NCBI GenBank assembly: GCA_019671135.1
Contig: JAHRHY010000037.1
Span: 1 to 58,816, forward strand
DNA length: 58,816 nt
Source of the DNA: Linnemannia hyalina
Lineage: Eukaryota; Mortierellomycota; Mortierellomycetes; Mortierellales; Mortierellaceae
Direction of reading: 5' to 3'
The translations under genes were made by a program, and so were the position numbers. Of the stretch, positions 20,109 through 30,558 are shown piece after piece (within the stretch, counting starts at the first letter, position 1; each line of letters begins with the position of its first letter). Under the pieces are notes generated by a model. That model saw only the letters and a program-made list of their open reading frames with translations. It was not told the origin of the DNA and searched no databases.

Positions 20109-23100
20109 GTGCAGTCCAGGACCCAGTTGCTGAAACCCCCTCCTTTTACCCCAGCGGTGAAGGGAGTGCTCACACACCAGAGTTAAGTTCAAAAGAAAAA
20201 ATAAAAAAGTCGCCAGATCTATCAGTTGAAAGTACTTCTAGCCAAACTCAGATTTCAAACTCAATTCGTGATGCTCACTCCCCCCCCACCCTGGCACCTT
20301 CACTGGACCAGACCCCAACCTTTGACTCGTCCCATATTGTGTCTAGAACTTCAGATGGCCCAGACCTGGACCTGACCGCCCCTGTTGTGTCGACCACACC
20401 GCCTACGAAGCGACAGTTGAGAAGACGGAGACAAAAGCAATTGCGTCTCTGTTCATTTTCTATCGCCGAGGCTGAGCGCCAACTGCTCACTTTTAATTGC
20501 CTTGTCAGCGGCTTTCCGGCTCGCGTGCTGATTGATGGCGGTGCTGAAGGTAACGTGATCAGTACCTCATTTCAAAAGAAAAACAATTTGTCACGAACCG
20601 TCATCAACCCCATTCCTGTCCTCCTTCCCGACGGCTCATCCTCCATCACCAACCATACTGTCAACATCACCATCGAACGCAACGGCTACTCCGACACTCT
20701 CGACCCCATTCTCTACCCACTCAAGAAATACGACCTGATTCTGGGAAAACCATGGCTCACACACATCAACCCTCAAATCAACTGGCGTACAAATGCTCTA
20801 CACTTCACCCACAACAACACATCCATCAAATGGGACTGCACAGGATTTAAATCAAACAGCATCCAAACCCGCACCAAAGGTCTCCTCCTCTCCCACCTAC
20901 ACTTTCATACCATGGCTACCCTCCCCGGCTCGGACATATTCTTGGCTCTGGTCAAGTCCTCGAAGGATCTGCAGAAGGACAAGGACAGGAATGACAAGGA
21001 CTCACCATCGCCACCCAAGCGCCCTCTTATGACACCTGAGATCAGGTCAATCGTCGAAGATGAGTTTAAGGACGTATTCCCCGACACACTTCCCAGCGGC
21101 CTCCCACCAGACAGAGGCGATGCGATGAAAATCGAGACAGACCCCACAGCAGACCCACCATTCAAGCCAGTCATTCGCCTCTCCATTGCAGAACTCGACG
21201 AACTCAGGAAGCAGCTGGATGAATTACTCGCCAAAAAATTCATCAAGCCCAGTACATCACCTTACGGCGCTCCAGTACTTTTCGTTCGGAAAAAGGATGG
21301 CACCCTGCGTATGTGCGTGGACTACCGAGCTTTGAACGGGATCACCAAGAAAAATCGGCATCCACTCCCCAGGATCGACGAGCTAATTGACCGTTTTCGT
21401 GGCGCACGTTATTTCAGTAAACTGGATCTACTCTCAGGATACCACCAACAGAGGATCTACGAACCACACACACACAAAACAGCATTCCGATGCAGATATG
21501 GACACTTTGAATTTAACGTCGTCCCATTTGGCCTCACCAACGCACCCGCCTCCTTCTCCAACATGATGCTAAGGGTACTCGACCCGGTTTTGGATAAATG
21601 GGTTGTTGTCTATCTAGACGATATTCTTATCTACTCTAAAACTAAGGCCGAGCATCTAAAGCACCTTCGCAGCGTCCTCGCCCTCCTTCGACAACATGGA
21701 CTTTACGCCAAACTCAGCAAGTGTTCGTTTATGCAGGAGGAAACCGAATTTCTTGGACACACCATCTCCAAGGACGGGATCTCAACTTCAGCAGGACTTG
21801 TCAAAGCCATTCGGGAATGGCCACGCCCCACCAGCATCAAAGACGTCCAACAGTTCCTGGGCTTGGCACAATTCTACCAGACTTACATCGACAAGTTCGC
21901 CCAGATCGCCCTTCCGCTCTCTCAGCTTCTAGCAGGCGGCGCAACTTTTTCATGGGATAATGACAAGGAACAGGCATTTCTCTCCCTTAAAACCGCCATC
22001 AGCTCTGCCCCGGTCCTACGCATATTCGATCCCGACTTGCTAACAACCGTCGAGACCGACGCATCCGGATTTGCTATCGGCGCTGTTCTCTTTCAGACGG
22101 ACGCATCAGGAGTATCCCGACCCGTTGCTTTCACTTCACGGAAACTTCAACCGGCAGAGAGAAACTACCCAACCCATGAGCAGGAGCTACTGGCAGTTGT
22201 GCATGCCCTCAGGACGTGGCGATACTACCTGGATGGATCCCACTTTGTCGTGTACACGGATCATGCAACCCTCCGCCATTTTCCGACACAACCAAAACTC
22301 ACCCGCCGCCAGGCCCGATGGATGGAGCTACTGCAGGAATATGACTTCGACTTCAAGTACAAGCGCGGAGCCGACAACACAGTACCCGACGCCCTATCTC
22401 GCCGACCCGACCATCGTGCAGAAGATCCTGTCAGCCCAACAACAGACACAGTCGAGATCCATTCAATCGATATCCAACTTGAACCAGGTGTGAGGCAGCG
22501 CCTGATAGAAGACTACCAGAGCAGCCCCAGGCTCAGTCTCGTCTACAAAAGCTGCCTCGAGGGAAGTGCCCCCTCTGGTTACTCTTTTCATAATGGTCTT
22601 CTCTACTATGATCGCCGTGGTACCACCGTCCTTGCCATACCACAGAAAGCTGACATTTGCCGCTCTCTTTTACATGACTGCCACGATACCCCCATAGCTG
22701 GTCACTTCGGGTTCAGGAAGACATACGACAAACTGCGACGGATGGCATACTGGCCCAACATGGCCAAGGAGACTCAACTCTACGTCGACTCATGCGAGAA
22801 GTGTCAACGCAATAAGCCAAGTCAGGAGCGACCTGCAGGACTCCTCCAACCTCTCCCCATCCCCGCCAGTCGCTGGGAGGTTGTGACCATGGACTTTATG
22901 ACCCACCTACCCAAGACACCCCGCAACCATGATGCCATTACCGTCTTTGTCGATAAATTATCGAAGCATGCCCACTTCGTTCCCAGCACCACCACCGCTA
23001 CCGCCACCGACGTTGCTCGCCAGTTTTTCGACAATGTCTTCCGCCATCATGGAATGCCAACGACAATCGTCTCGGATCGCGACAGCAAATTCACCAGTCA

Positions 23101-23956
23101 CTTTTGGCAGGAACTTCATCGACTCATGGATGTCAAGCTTGCAATGTCAACAGCCTATCACCCACAAACGGACGGACAGACGGAGGTCATGAACAAGACA
23201 CTAGGAGTTATGCTACGCGCTTTCATCGACGAAAAACAGACCAACTGGGATACCCTCCTTCCAGCCGCGGAATTTGCATATAATAACTCCGTCAACCACT
23301 CGACCGGCTATTCACCTTTTTTCCTCAACACCGGCCAACATCCCCGCATCCCCGCCAGTCTCCTCTCCCACACCGACAGCAACGTACCCAGCGTTCACAA
23401 CTATCTTGATCAACAGTCGACAGCACTACTTTTCGCACAAGACGCACTACAACGAGCCCAGGATCATCAGAAGGAACAGGCCGACAAGAGAAGACGCGAC
23501 CACGACTACAAGGTCGGCGACAAGATCCTCCTTAGTGCAGAGAACATCACCATGCCAGCCGACAGTGGACTCAGCTCGGATAAACTCAAACCTCGCTTCA
23601 TCGGACCCTTTACATTGCTGGAGCAGCGATCACCAGTCACTTTTCTAGTCGACCTACCGCCCTCCTACAACATCCACAATGTCTTCCACGTCGACCTCTT
23701 CCGCCATCACATCGAGTCACCACTTGCATTTGGCCGCCGAACATTAGCACCACCACCACCAGTTGTCATCGAGGGCAATGAAGAATACGAGGTCGAGTCC
23801 ATTTTGCGTTACAGGAAATACCGACGGCAACACCAGTTCCTTGTGTCATGGAAAGGGTACGGACGGGAGGACCAAACGTGGGAGCCCGTCGCCAACCTGG
23901 AGAACTGCCGCGACCTAGTTGACGCGTTCAAAAAGGACCAGGGGATCGTTTTTTAA
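19961..23956 (+). CDS. pol: Pol polyprotein of retroelement 1 (PR-RT-RNase H-IN-chromodomain)
   Basis: 1331 residues are open in the -1 frame, with no usable ATG of its own near the start, so a gag-pol fusion is expected. In order: retroviral-type protease with an unusual IDGGA active site (about 192); reverse transcriptase with YRALN, VPFGL and YLDD (about 445-560); RNase H with ETDASG and YTDH (about 699-770); integrase with an HHCC finger (about 905-950) and Asp, Asp, Glu in TMDFM, VSDRDSKF and DGQTEVMN; GPY/F region (KPRFIGPF); C-terminal chromodomain (EYEVESIL...FLVSWKGY...QTWEPV). The chromodomain defines a chromovirus and would direct integration to marked chromatin. All catalytic motifs look intact. 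Confidence 0.95.
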   Translation: MPPTQCRTLLLGLWEKPQYAPTSQVPGRQQHCLRGQPPNRPVGKCPQQLGAVQDPVAETPSFYPSGEGSAHTPELSSKEKIKKSPDLSVESTSSQTQISNSIRDAHSPPTLAPSLDQTPTFDSSHIVSRTSDGPDLDLTAPVVSTTPPTKRQLRRRRQKQLRLCSFSIAEAERQLLTFNCLVSGFPARVLIDGGAEGNVISTSFQKKNNLSRTVINPIPVLLPDGSSSITNHTVNITIERNGYSDTLDPILYPLKKYDLILGKPWLTHINPQINWRTNALHFTHNNTSIKWDCTGFKSNSIQTRTKGLLLSHLHFHTMATLPGSDIFLALVKSSKDLQKDKDRNDKDSPSPPKRPLMTPEIRSIVEDEFKDVFPDTLPSGLPPDRGDAMKIETDPTADPPFKPVIRLSIAELDELRKQLDELLAKKFIKPSTSPYGAPVLFVRKKDGTLRMCVDYRALNGITKKNRHPLPRIDELIDRFRGARYFSKLDLLSGYHQQRIYEPHTHKTAFRCRYGHFEFNVVPFGLTNAPASFSNMMLRVLDPVLDKWVVVYLDDILIYSKTKAEHLKHLRSVLALLRQHGLYAKLSKCSFMQEETEFLGHTISKDGISTSAGLVKAIREWPRPTSIKDVQQFLGLAQFYQTYIDKFAQIALPLSQLLAGGATFSWDNDKEQAFLSLKTAISSAPVLRIFDPDLLTTVETDASGFAIGAVLFQTDASGVSRPVAFTSRKLQPAERNYPTHEQELLAVVHALRTWRYYLDGSHFVVYTDHATLRHFPTQPKLTRRQARWMELLQEYDFDFKYKRGADNTVPDALSRRPDHRAEDPVSPTTDTVEIHSIDIQLEPGVRQRLIEDYQSSPRLSLVYKSCLEGSAPSGYSFHNGLLYYDRRGTTVLAIPQKADICRSLLHDCHDTPIAGHFGFRKTYDKLRRMAYWPNMAKETQLYVDSCEKCQRNKPSQERPAGLLQPLPIPASRWEVVTMDFMTHLPKTPRNHDAITVFVDKLSKHAHFVPSTTTATATDVARQFFDNVFRHHGMPTTIVSDRDSKFTSHFWQELHRLMDVKLAMSTAYHPQTDGQTEVMNKTLGVMLRAFIDEKQTNWDTLLPAAEFAYNNSVNHSTGYSPFFLNTGQHPRIPASLLSHTDSNVPSVHNYLDQQSTALLFAQDALQRAQDHQKEQADKRRRDHDYKVGDKILLSAENITMPADSGLSSDKLKPRFIGPFTLLEQRSPVTFLVDLPPSYNIHNVFHVDLFRHHIESPLAFGRRTLAPPPPVVIEGNEEYEVESILRYRKYRRQHQFLVSWKGYGREDQTWEPVANLENCRDLVDAFKKDQGIVF
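20069..20075 (+). other. Candidate -1 frameshift heptamer CCCCCCA (gag/pol)
   Basis: In the gag frame this reads C CCC CCA, matching the X XXY YYZ pattern, and lies inside the gag/pol overlap about 33 bp before the gag stop. GAAAAAC at about 20005 is a weaker alternative. Confidence 0.4.
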
Positions 23957-23966
23957 AAGGGGAAGG
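23955..23966 (+). promoter_or_regulatory. Polypurine tract of retroelement 1
   Basis: AAAAGGGGAAGG immediately precedes the 3' LTR, as expected for plus-strand priming. It begins at the pol stop codon. Confidence 0.8.
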
Positions 23967-24065
23967 TGCAACAGTTGAACCTCCGATCAGAGTAGCTTTA
24001 GATAAATAGACACACACTACCATAATACATCCACATCTCTTACTTCCACTCCTCCTAAAGTTGCA
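23967..24065 (+). repeat. 3' LTR of retroelement 1
   Basis: 99 bp, identical to 18829-18927 as read by eye, followed by CTTAT, the target-site duplicate. Confidence 0.95.
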
Positions 24066-24209
24066 CTTATAGCTGAGCGAATGTTTTTTACGAGCAGGGA
24101 AAATGTATGATCCAGCACAGGTTTTTAATGTTATAACAAGTGCAGGGTATGTGATTTAGATCAATATCAAGACTTAAGGGGCGGGAGTATTGAGGTGATG
24201 TCCTATTTA

Positions 24210-26352
24210 TTACACACCCGAAATGGTCAGAGTTGAGTTGGTCTTGAGTGCCTCAGACAGTGCCTGAGCTCCGTTGTCTCCGATCGAGTTCCGCAGCAAG
24301 TTCAAAGTGGTGAGAGTCGAGTTGGTCTTGAGTGCCTCAGACAGCGCCTGAGCTCCGTTGTCTCCGATCGAGTTGCGCTCCAAGTTCAAAGTGGTCAGAC
24401 TCGAGTTGGTCTTGAGTGTCTCTGACAGTTGTCCAAGTTCCTTTGCTTTAATCATTTCAGGCACCATCTCGAAGGATAACTTGCGAAGATGGGATGGTGG
24501 TTTTGATGGGAAAATGGAAAGGCTGATGAGATCGCTCGGGAGGACAATATGAATCATTTTCATATTTGGATGTTTCATGATGCGACAAAGAACACCGTAT
24601 CGTGCGGATGTCGGTTGTAGTTTGCTGCTGAAGTTTGGTCGAAAGTATTGGAGATTAAGATGAAGAATCGACACGTTTGATGTCTTGAGTGCATCTGCAA
24701 GAGCTTCAAGATCGCTTTTGGTGCCCTCCAAAGCCAGGTTGATAACGAGCTCATAGACATATCTGGCCTTTCCCAGCGCGGAATAGAATTGCTCTGCCAT
24801 CACTCTTGACCGAAGCTCCACTTTCACTTGACCATTGTTCTCGTCAAATGACCCTCCTACTGCATCAACTGCACGTCGGAATGCTTCGGCTGCCGTCTTG
24901 TTGTAGTTCTCGCGGTAATGGTCCATGCACACCCATTTGACATGTCCCTCGTCCGTTACAGTCCTGTACAGATTTCCCAGCACCTTGTTTCCATCCTTGT
25001 CCTTCAGGAACGTCTCCAGCTTGCGCAGATCTGCACCCTCCAAAGCTTCCTTGTTATCCACCTGCCCGGTAAGCCCCTCGAGACCTAGGGCATCTATTCG
25101 AATCGGAAAATAATTCGATTGGATTCGAATAAAATGTAAATAAAGGGCTTTTAAGGGGCATTCGAATCAATCGAAGTTCGAATAGATGCCCTATCGCTAC
25201 CTTCGCTGTCCATAGAGTTTATGACTTGATCCACCCCAGGTACGATGGTACCTTGCAGCTGCTTCAAATCATCGATAGTCTGGCCCAGGACGTCTGGGCT
25301 GATCAATTGTGAAAATGCAGGCATAGCAACGCCAGCGACCGTGACTCCGAACTTGAGCATCTTGAGAATCGTAAGGACATAGGGACCGTACTGCTGAAAG
25401 AATTCCTTGGGTCGAGCGATCTCGTAACCTTCATGCTTGGCGAGATGGATGTGATGAGGGATCTTGGTCTTGCTGTTGATCGACTTTGTGTGTTCACCGC
25501 ACTCGCACAAAAAGTAGAGTCGAAACTTGTTCGAGAAGGGACTCATGGTATCCCATCCTGAGGGGTCCTGCGGAAGGACAACAAAGAGACGAGGGATCGG
25601 GTACTCGTGCAGTTCGTAGGTCTGAGTCAGGACGGCTTGCACACGAGACTGGAGCACGGCTAACTGATTAAGAGCTCGCTGCTGTAGCTGCTTTATCTCT
25701 TTTTGGTTGCTAAGGACTTGCTCCTGCAGCTGCCTCACTTCTTCCTGCAAGTCACTGTTCTTGACCACCAAATCTTTCAGCTCCTGAAAGTGCCCACTCA
25801 GTTCTTGCATAAACTCTGCTGGATCAAACTTCCCGTGACCATCCTTGATAGCCTCGGCAAACGCCTGGTAGATGTTCGGCGAGGCTCGAACTGTTTCTCG
25901 GACTTCAGGGGCCAAGAGGGAGATGAATCGCTCCACGATCTCGGATTCACGTGTCTCTCTTGATGCACGTATAGCAATCTGCCGGAGCGATATGGCTTTG
26001 GAAACGGGGGCAGGAGTAGGTTCGACAGAGGTAGACAAGACAACATCCTGGACCAATCGAGAACAATGGTTGATGCTACAGGGCATGATTCAGAGGAAAG
26101 AAAACAGAATGATAAGATGTTTGCTCTTCAAGACCATTCGTCTCAATTCATTTTTACGTTCCCTCATTACCTTTGTTGATCGGAACCCCGAAGAAACTTG
26201 ATCACCGATTTGCCATTGCGAACGCGCTTAACTCCAGGAAAGACTTGCTCGATGTCCTCCCAATAAACAATGTTCTGTCCTTTAACATGATTGAGAGTGA
26301 TTTCCACGGTATCCATGGTTTCAATCAAGTGAAACGATTGAGTATCCTCCAT
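24210..26352 (-). pseudogene. LRR protein gene (NLR-like) interrupted by a MITE
   Basis: Exon 1 (26171-26352) encodes MEDTQSFHLIETMDTVEITL, a domain with VYWEDIEQVFPGVKRV. A GT-AG intron leads to exon 2 from 26075. Exon 2 has a coiled coil (LKDLVVKNSDLQEEVRQLQEQ), a globular part (RLYFLCECGEHTKS, IHLAKHEGYEIARP) and a helix (LKMLKFGVTVAGVAM). The frame then runs into a 104 bp MITE and stops at 25151. Beyond the MITE, 25086-24210 encodes EALEGADLRKLETFL, KWVCMDHYRENY and at least two NLRC3-type LRRs (LTTLNLERNSIGDNGAQALS). Removing the MITE with one TA leaves the halves one base out of frame, so there is a second lesion or a sequence error. No NB-ARC motif is visible. I associate this architecture with large families in Mortierella-type fungi (from memory). 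Confidence 0.7.
25088..25191. mobile_element. 104 bp TA-flanked MITE inside the LRR gene
   Basis: Terminal inverted repeats GGGCATCTATTCGAA at both ends, with TA at 25086-25087 and 25192-25193. TA duplication and small size fit a non-autonomous Tc1/mariner element. It ends the upstream reading frame 41 bases in. Confidence 0.85.
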
Positions 26353-27100
26353 TGCTCTCTTAAGATGAATTGCGGGCGGGGGATATGGGAATGGAGAAAA
26401 TAGCGACTATCTGTGAGAATAGGAAAGAGGGAGAATGTGTAACAAGGTTAGACTAGACTTGACTGCGTGCTTATGAATAGTGGATGATTTTAATAAAGTG
26501 TCGACTGTGAACTAAGGAATTTCTAGCTATGATGGAGATGGGGGCTATTTATGTGATACCGGGGCCAGGGTTATATCTAGACGGTTCTAGGGTTGCTTAG
26601 TCAGCAAGAGAGACTTGGTCTTGTGGTCACGTTGAAGGGTCTTGTGATCATGCTAGAAAAGTCTAGAGAGTTGGTGGCGTTGGTCACATGTCTTCTCAGA
26701 GTGCAACTCTGACATGACGACAGTTGGACATGCATACACTTTCCTTCGCTCACTGCTAATGATGGAGCTTTCTTATTTTGTGAGAGTCATCGGTGGTGGT
26801 CCAGCATTATCCACTGGCATCATTATCTCATTTCATTTGGGACTGGCTCCATGGCATCTCGTTGAATGCTATGCACACCACTTGAACACTTTTTGCCAAT
26901 TTTCAAATCCTAAGTTTTTATTCGATCTTATGTCTGTTTTCTATGCCCAGCGCGTTTCTTAAGGTTGCTGCTAAATTCATTGGTGTCCTTGTGATGAAAT
27001 AAAGGGTTAGTTTTTATTTGACGAAAGAATTCTCTATAAATTAGTGTGCTCAATAAACGGGTCAACGACCACCTTCTTTCTCGTCTTTCTTCTCTCACTA
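26353..27100. other. Upstream region of the LRR gene; otherwise featureless
   Basis: About 750 bp without a convincing gene. The first few hundred bases should hold the LRR gene promoter; no clear TATA box was identified. Confidence 0.35.
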
Positions 27101-27104
27101 AATT

Positions 27105-27310
27105 TTGACTCTGGAGTTTCTGCATCTTGGTTGGCAGCGCCTCATATAGCTCGTGAAGGAAGTTTGGCGGCAAGTTGACCCATATTTCCTCCATACGATC
27201 AAATACCTCCTGTAGGGTAGCTGGTGGTGTTGCATACTTCCTGTAGAGTTGCTGTTTCATGTATCCCCAAACAAACTCGATGGGATTGCGCGACAGAAAG
27301 CTAGTGAAAA
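27105..27310 (-). pseudogene. Tc1/mariner transposase C-terminal relic
   Basis: A minus-strand frame (26928-27320) contains RNPIEFVWGYMKQQL, the block around the last catalytic acidic residue of DDE/D Tc1-type transposases (usually DLNPIE-VWG). It is followed by a typical C-terminal helix region with WVNLPPNFLHELYEALPTKM. The N-terminal and central parts, including the first two catalytic Asp residues, are absent. It could be related to the TA-flanked MITEs nearby, which is unproven. Confidence 0.75.
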
Positions 27311-27320
27311 ATTGGTTCAA

Positions 27321-27760
27321 TGACCCATCCGGACATTTCGATCAATTCCTCAACAGCAATAAAAGATATCATAGTGCAACTTTTTTTACTGCCTTTCTGA
27401 GTACCATGGCTATCCTTTTTGTTAGTGGTGTAAGGGGTATACTGACTAGACTGATCACGGCGAAAAATAAGATAGAAGAAATGAAAAAATATTGGAGCCA
27501 TTTTTGCACCCACTGTACAATAGAACGAAATGGCGAAATGAGAGGTTTATCTGATCAATTTCATAGAGCACTATAATATTATAATACATCTTCAGAAGAT
27601 AGAGCCGAGGGAGAGGACAGACATGCACGCACATGCAGCTGGCAAAGAGGGCGAGGAGGATGCTATATCATCTCTCTTTTTGCCTTCCCCATCATCCGCT
27701 TCCACTATGTAACTGCTAAAGTAGTAGGATCGATAGGAACAAAGATAAAACGAGACAAGG
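27321..27760. other. Intergenic, no feature recognised
   Basis: A/T-rich DNA between the transposase relic and the oxidoreductase gene. A possible extra 3' exon of the oxidoreductase (acceptor near 27720) cannot be confirmed. Confidence 0.3.
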
Positions 27761-29858
27761 TTAAGTACAGAGACACCCTTCACCAATTAGCGGACCACTT
27801 TTTACACGTCGAGGGCCTACCTCAGGTTGATTCTCCAATTGTTTCTCGTGTTCAGCCCGGCGTCTTCGTAGCTTGGCCGCCATCTCGCGATCATTGCACA
27901 TTGTTGCCAAGAACTCGGCTTGCCCTTGCACGTGAGAATCTGCTGCCGCAGTCAATGTGTCCGCTCCTTTCAATTCGTTCTCCAAACGCAGAGCCTTGAA
28001 TGAAGGGAAAGTACTTCCAATGGCCGACAAGGCTCTTCGTGCAATATGTCCTAAGTCCAGCTGTATCTTAAGCTCCTCCGCTTCGTCGCTAACGGCCGCT
28101 ACAACCGGCGGCGCTCCGACGCAGAATCCATTTGGAGTGAAGACGCCGTCGGGATCGACTTTCTTCTTGATCTCACATAGACGCCCATACTTTGTTTCCG
28201 GAAAGACGGCGTGCGCGTTGTCGAAATAGTGTTCATGCTTCTGATCCAAATTCAGGTCGTGTGAACCCCATAGTACGCGGCGATCTTCCTTGCAAAATTT
28301 AGCGTCCGCATGACCTACGCATTTGTCGTTTTCCCTTTGCCACGCCTTTGCAGTTTGCCGAGCGGATCGATATCCTTGATGAAAACAGTCCAACACGCAA
28401 CAGATGTGCGAGTCCCTCCAGCTGATGGCTGTGCTACCGTCGTTGTTTTGATAGACACGCGAGTTGTCGCCACCAAAGTGCTGTATCTGCACTGACAAAT
28501 CGCATCCGTTGAATGGATTCCCTTCAATTTCGTGAATGCGATCACAAACATAGGTCGTCCAACCATCCTCTACAAGTCTCTGGGAGTTGGACATGAATGT
28601 GCGCTTGATATAAGGCTTCTCGAACTCGCGCACATTCTGAAATATCCAGTGGCCAGTCAGCTCGGAGAGCGGCCGGTATCTGTCGTCATCGACTTTGATG
28701 CCTAAGAAAGGAATCTCAGGTACCTTGTGGAAAATAATAACCAGGGGTTGTTATCAATAAGATAATAGGGAAGATGGAATAACGAAACAAAGAGAGGGAT
28801 CTGTTTAATTCAGGGACGAAGAGTCCTTATGTACTCTTCGTCCCTATGTACACGTGATTATAGCTCACCTTGCCTCCAGCCCGCTTGATCTTGTCAAAGA
28901 AGGTCTTGTTGTATGGTTGATCTTCCCCTTCGAGATTGGCCCATTGCGCATAAACGGCAATCAGTGGTGGCCAAACAAAGCGGCCATCTTGGCCAAATAT
29001 CTCGGGATGTTCCGTGCGCATCGTCTCGTCAAGATCCGGCGAGAACGAAGGGAAGATCAAAGAGTCCGCGCTCAGCACTGTCAAGCAGTAGTCGTAATCG
29101 GCCGGGAACGACGTTTTGTTGGCCATTCGCACCATAACGTCCAACAGACGCTTGAGACGATCGCGATTGTAGAGATAAAGGATCTTTAGACCGCGCGAGT
29201 GTGGGTGGTCTTCATCACGATGGACTTTAATGGTGACGTGGGTCACGACCCCAAAGTTTCCGGGACTTCCGCCCAAGACGGCAAAGAATAGGTCCTTGTC
29301 TTCCTCGATCGCGCGCCGAATCTCTTTCGGCTGACCATCGGCGGTAATGATGCGGATCTTTTGGACGTGATCAGCAAGAAGTCCGAAGCTTCGTCCCAGC
29401 TGACCGTATCCGCCGGTTTGGACATGTCCGCCGAGATGCACATGGCTGCACTGGCCATGTGGCACGAACCTGCCTTTGGCCGCGAGCTTGTCATGGAACA
29501 CACGCAGCGAGTAGCTGACGCCGACGGTCACCAGGGTGCAATCAGTGTTTTCCCATCGAATCTCGTCGTACGTTCGGGATAGGGCAAGCTGGATGTTATC
29601 TCCATAGGTGGACGATGCGCCGCTGTATTGATGACCCCCCGTGCGTACAGCCACAGCAAGCTTGTTCGCCTTTGCGTACTGGATGGCTTTGATCACTTCG
29701 TCGTCGCCCGTGGGATAGATAATATACTTTGGCTGGATGATGCCGTGGGTATGGGAGCTTGAGGCATATTGATAGCAGTGTTCATTGTATTCAGGCTCGC
29801 CTCGCTTGTATATTTCGGTGAAGCCGGGTAACGGAACGGTAACGGAAGCCGATGCCAT
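27761..29858 (-). CDS. FAD-linked oxidoreductase of the berberine-bridge (BBE/PCMH) family
   Basis: Two exons, 28869-29858 and 27761-28723, join at GGCAAG|GTGAGC and CCACAAG|GTACC in frame, giving about 650 residues. The N-terminal FAD-binding fold has YPTGDDEVIKAIQYAK and RTGGHQYSG, the His of GGH being the usual covalent FAD anchor, then GGHVQTGGYGQLGRSFGL and LGGSPGNFGVVTHV. The C-terminal BBE segment has YFDNAHAVFPETKYGRLCEIK and PDGVFTPNGFCVG. No signal peptide follows the ATG at 29858; a hydrophobic upstream stretch begins only with TTG. The C-terminal ~130 residues after the BBE segment are extra. A possible donor at PEVG (CTGAG|GTAGGC) would move the true end. Such enzymes oxidise alcohols, sugars or secondary metabolites; the substrate is unknown. 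It is the only cargo gene that looks intact. Confidence 0.85.
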
Positions 29859-29925
29859 TGCGTGGATGGTTGCTGGAAGAGGTGAATTATACGATATGAG
29901 AAATAACAGTGCAAAAGTCAAGGCA

Positions 29926-29933
29926 TTTATATA
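29926..29933 (-). promoter_or_regulatory. TATA box of the oxidoreductase gene
   Basis: TATATAAA on the minus strand, about 68-75 bases upstream of the chosen ATG at 29858. This supports that start. Confidence 0.5.
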
Positions 29934-30556
29934 GACAATGCTCGCGATTCGAGCCGAGTCTAGGTCGCAATCCAGGCCTTTCCACTAATATATTAGCACA
30001 TGGTGTCCAACATTTTCACATGTGCTTATAGAAAGACCAGCCAGCATGTGTTAAAACTACCCGATACTCATCCTCCCTTGTGGCACGCATCCATGGATTT
30101 AATCGCATTGACACCTGTCATGCCAGACAGCCCAGAAATGAAACAATAAACACCCCCGTCTATAGCCCTTGCAGGACAGCGGTGAATTTAGTGCCAAGAT
30201 GTCTGTTTGAAACACCCCTTTCTATAGCCCTTGCAGGACCAGGTGTCAGAGTTGTCACTCTGATATGAGTCTCGCATGAATGGTGAACACGCACGTTGCA
30301 GATTAAACTATTTCGCATTATATACAGAAGTGTTTTGAGCGTGCTTCTTGGACTAGACACGATATGTCCTGCAAAGCCATAAAGAGGAGTACCCAGTTGG
30401 GGCGAGTCCTATGTCGAGTCCCATGCCCCCCGAACATAGCCCAATCTAAGTAGTCATATCAAAGAAACATGCAATATCCCCCGACACACGCATCAACACA
30501 TGAAATGATTCCCTATCTTAGGTGTAAGGATGTTGACTATGGGCTTTATTAGCTCG
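29934..30556. other. Intergenic, with a short direct repeat
   Basis: Promoter-distal DNA of the oxidoreductase gene. A ~30 bp direct repeat, AACACCCC..TCTATAGCCCTTGCAGGAC, occurs near 30149 and 30211, about 62 bp apart. No gene is seen. Confidence 0.4.
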
Positions 30557-30558
30557 TA

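Larger units (their letters stand above)
18829..24065 (+). mobile_element. Full-length Ty3-type chromovirus (retroelement 1)
   Basis: A 5237 bp LTR retrotransposon with two 99 bp LTRs that I read as identical, TG...CA ends and a 5-bp target duplication CTTAT (18824-18828 and 24066-24070). A tRNA-type primer site TGGTAGC follows the 5' LTR and a purine tract AAAAGGGGAAGG precedes the 3' LTR. Gag and pol are open in two frames (-1). Identical LTRs and intact frames point to a recent insertion, after or during the life of the giant element. Confidence 0.95.

Noticed and set aside
29859..29921. Signal peptide upstream of the oxidoreductase
   Set aside because: The hydrophobic stretch is in frame but begins at TTG with no ATG; the first ATG (29858) lies after it and the TATA box fits that start.
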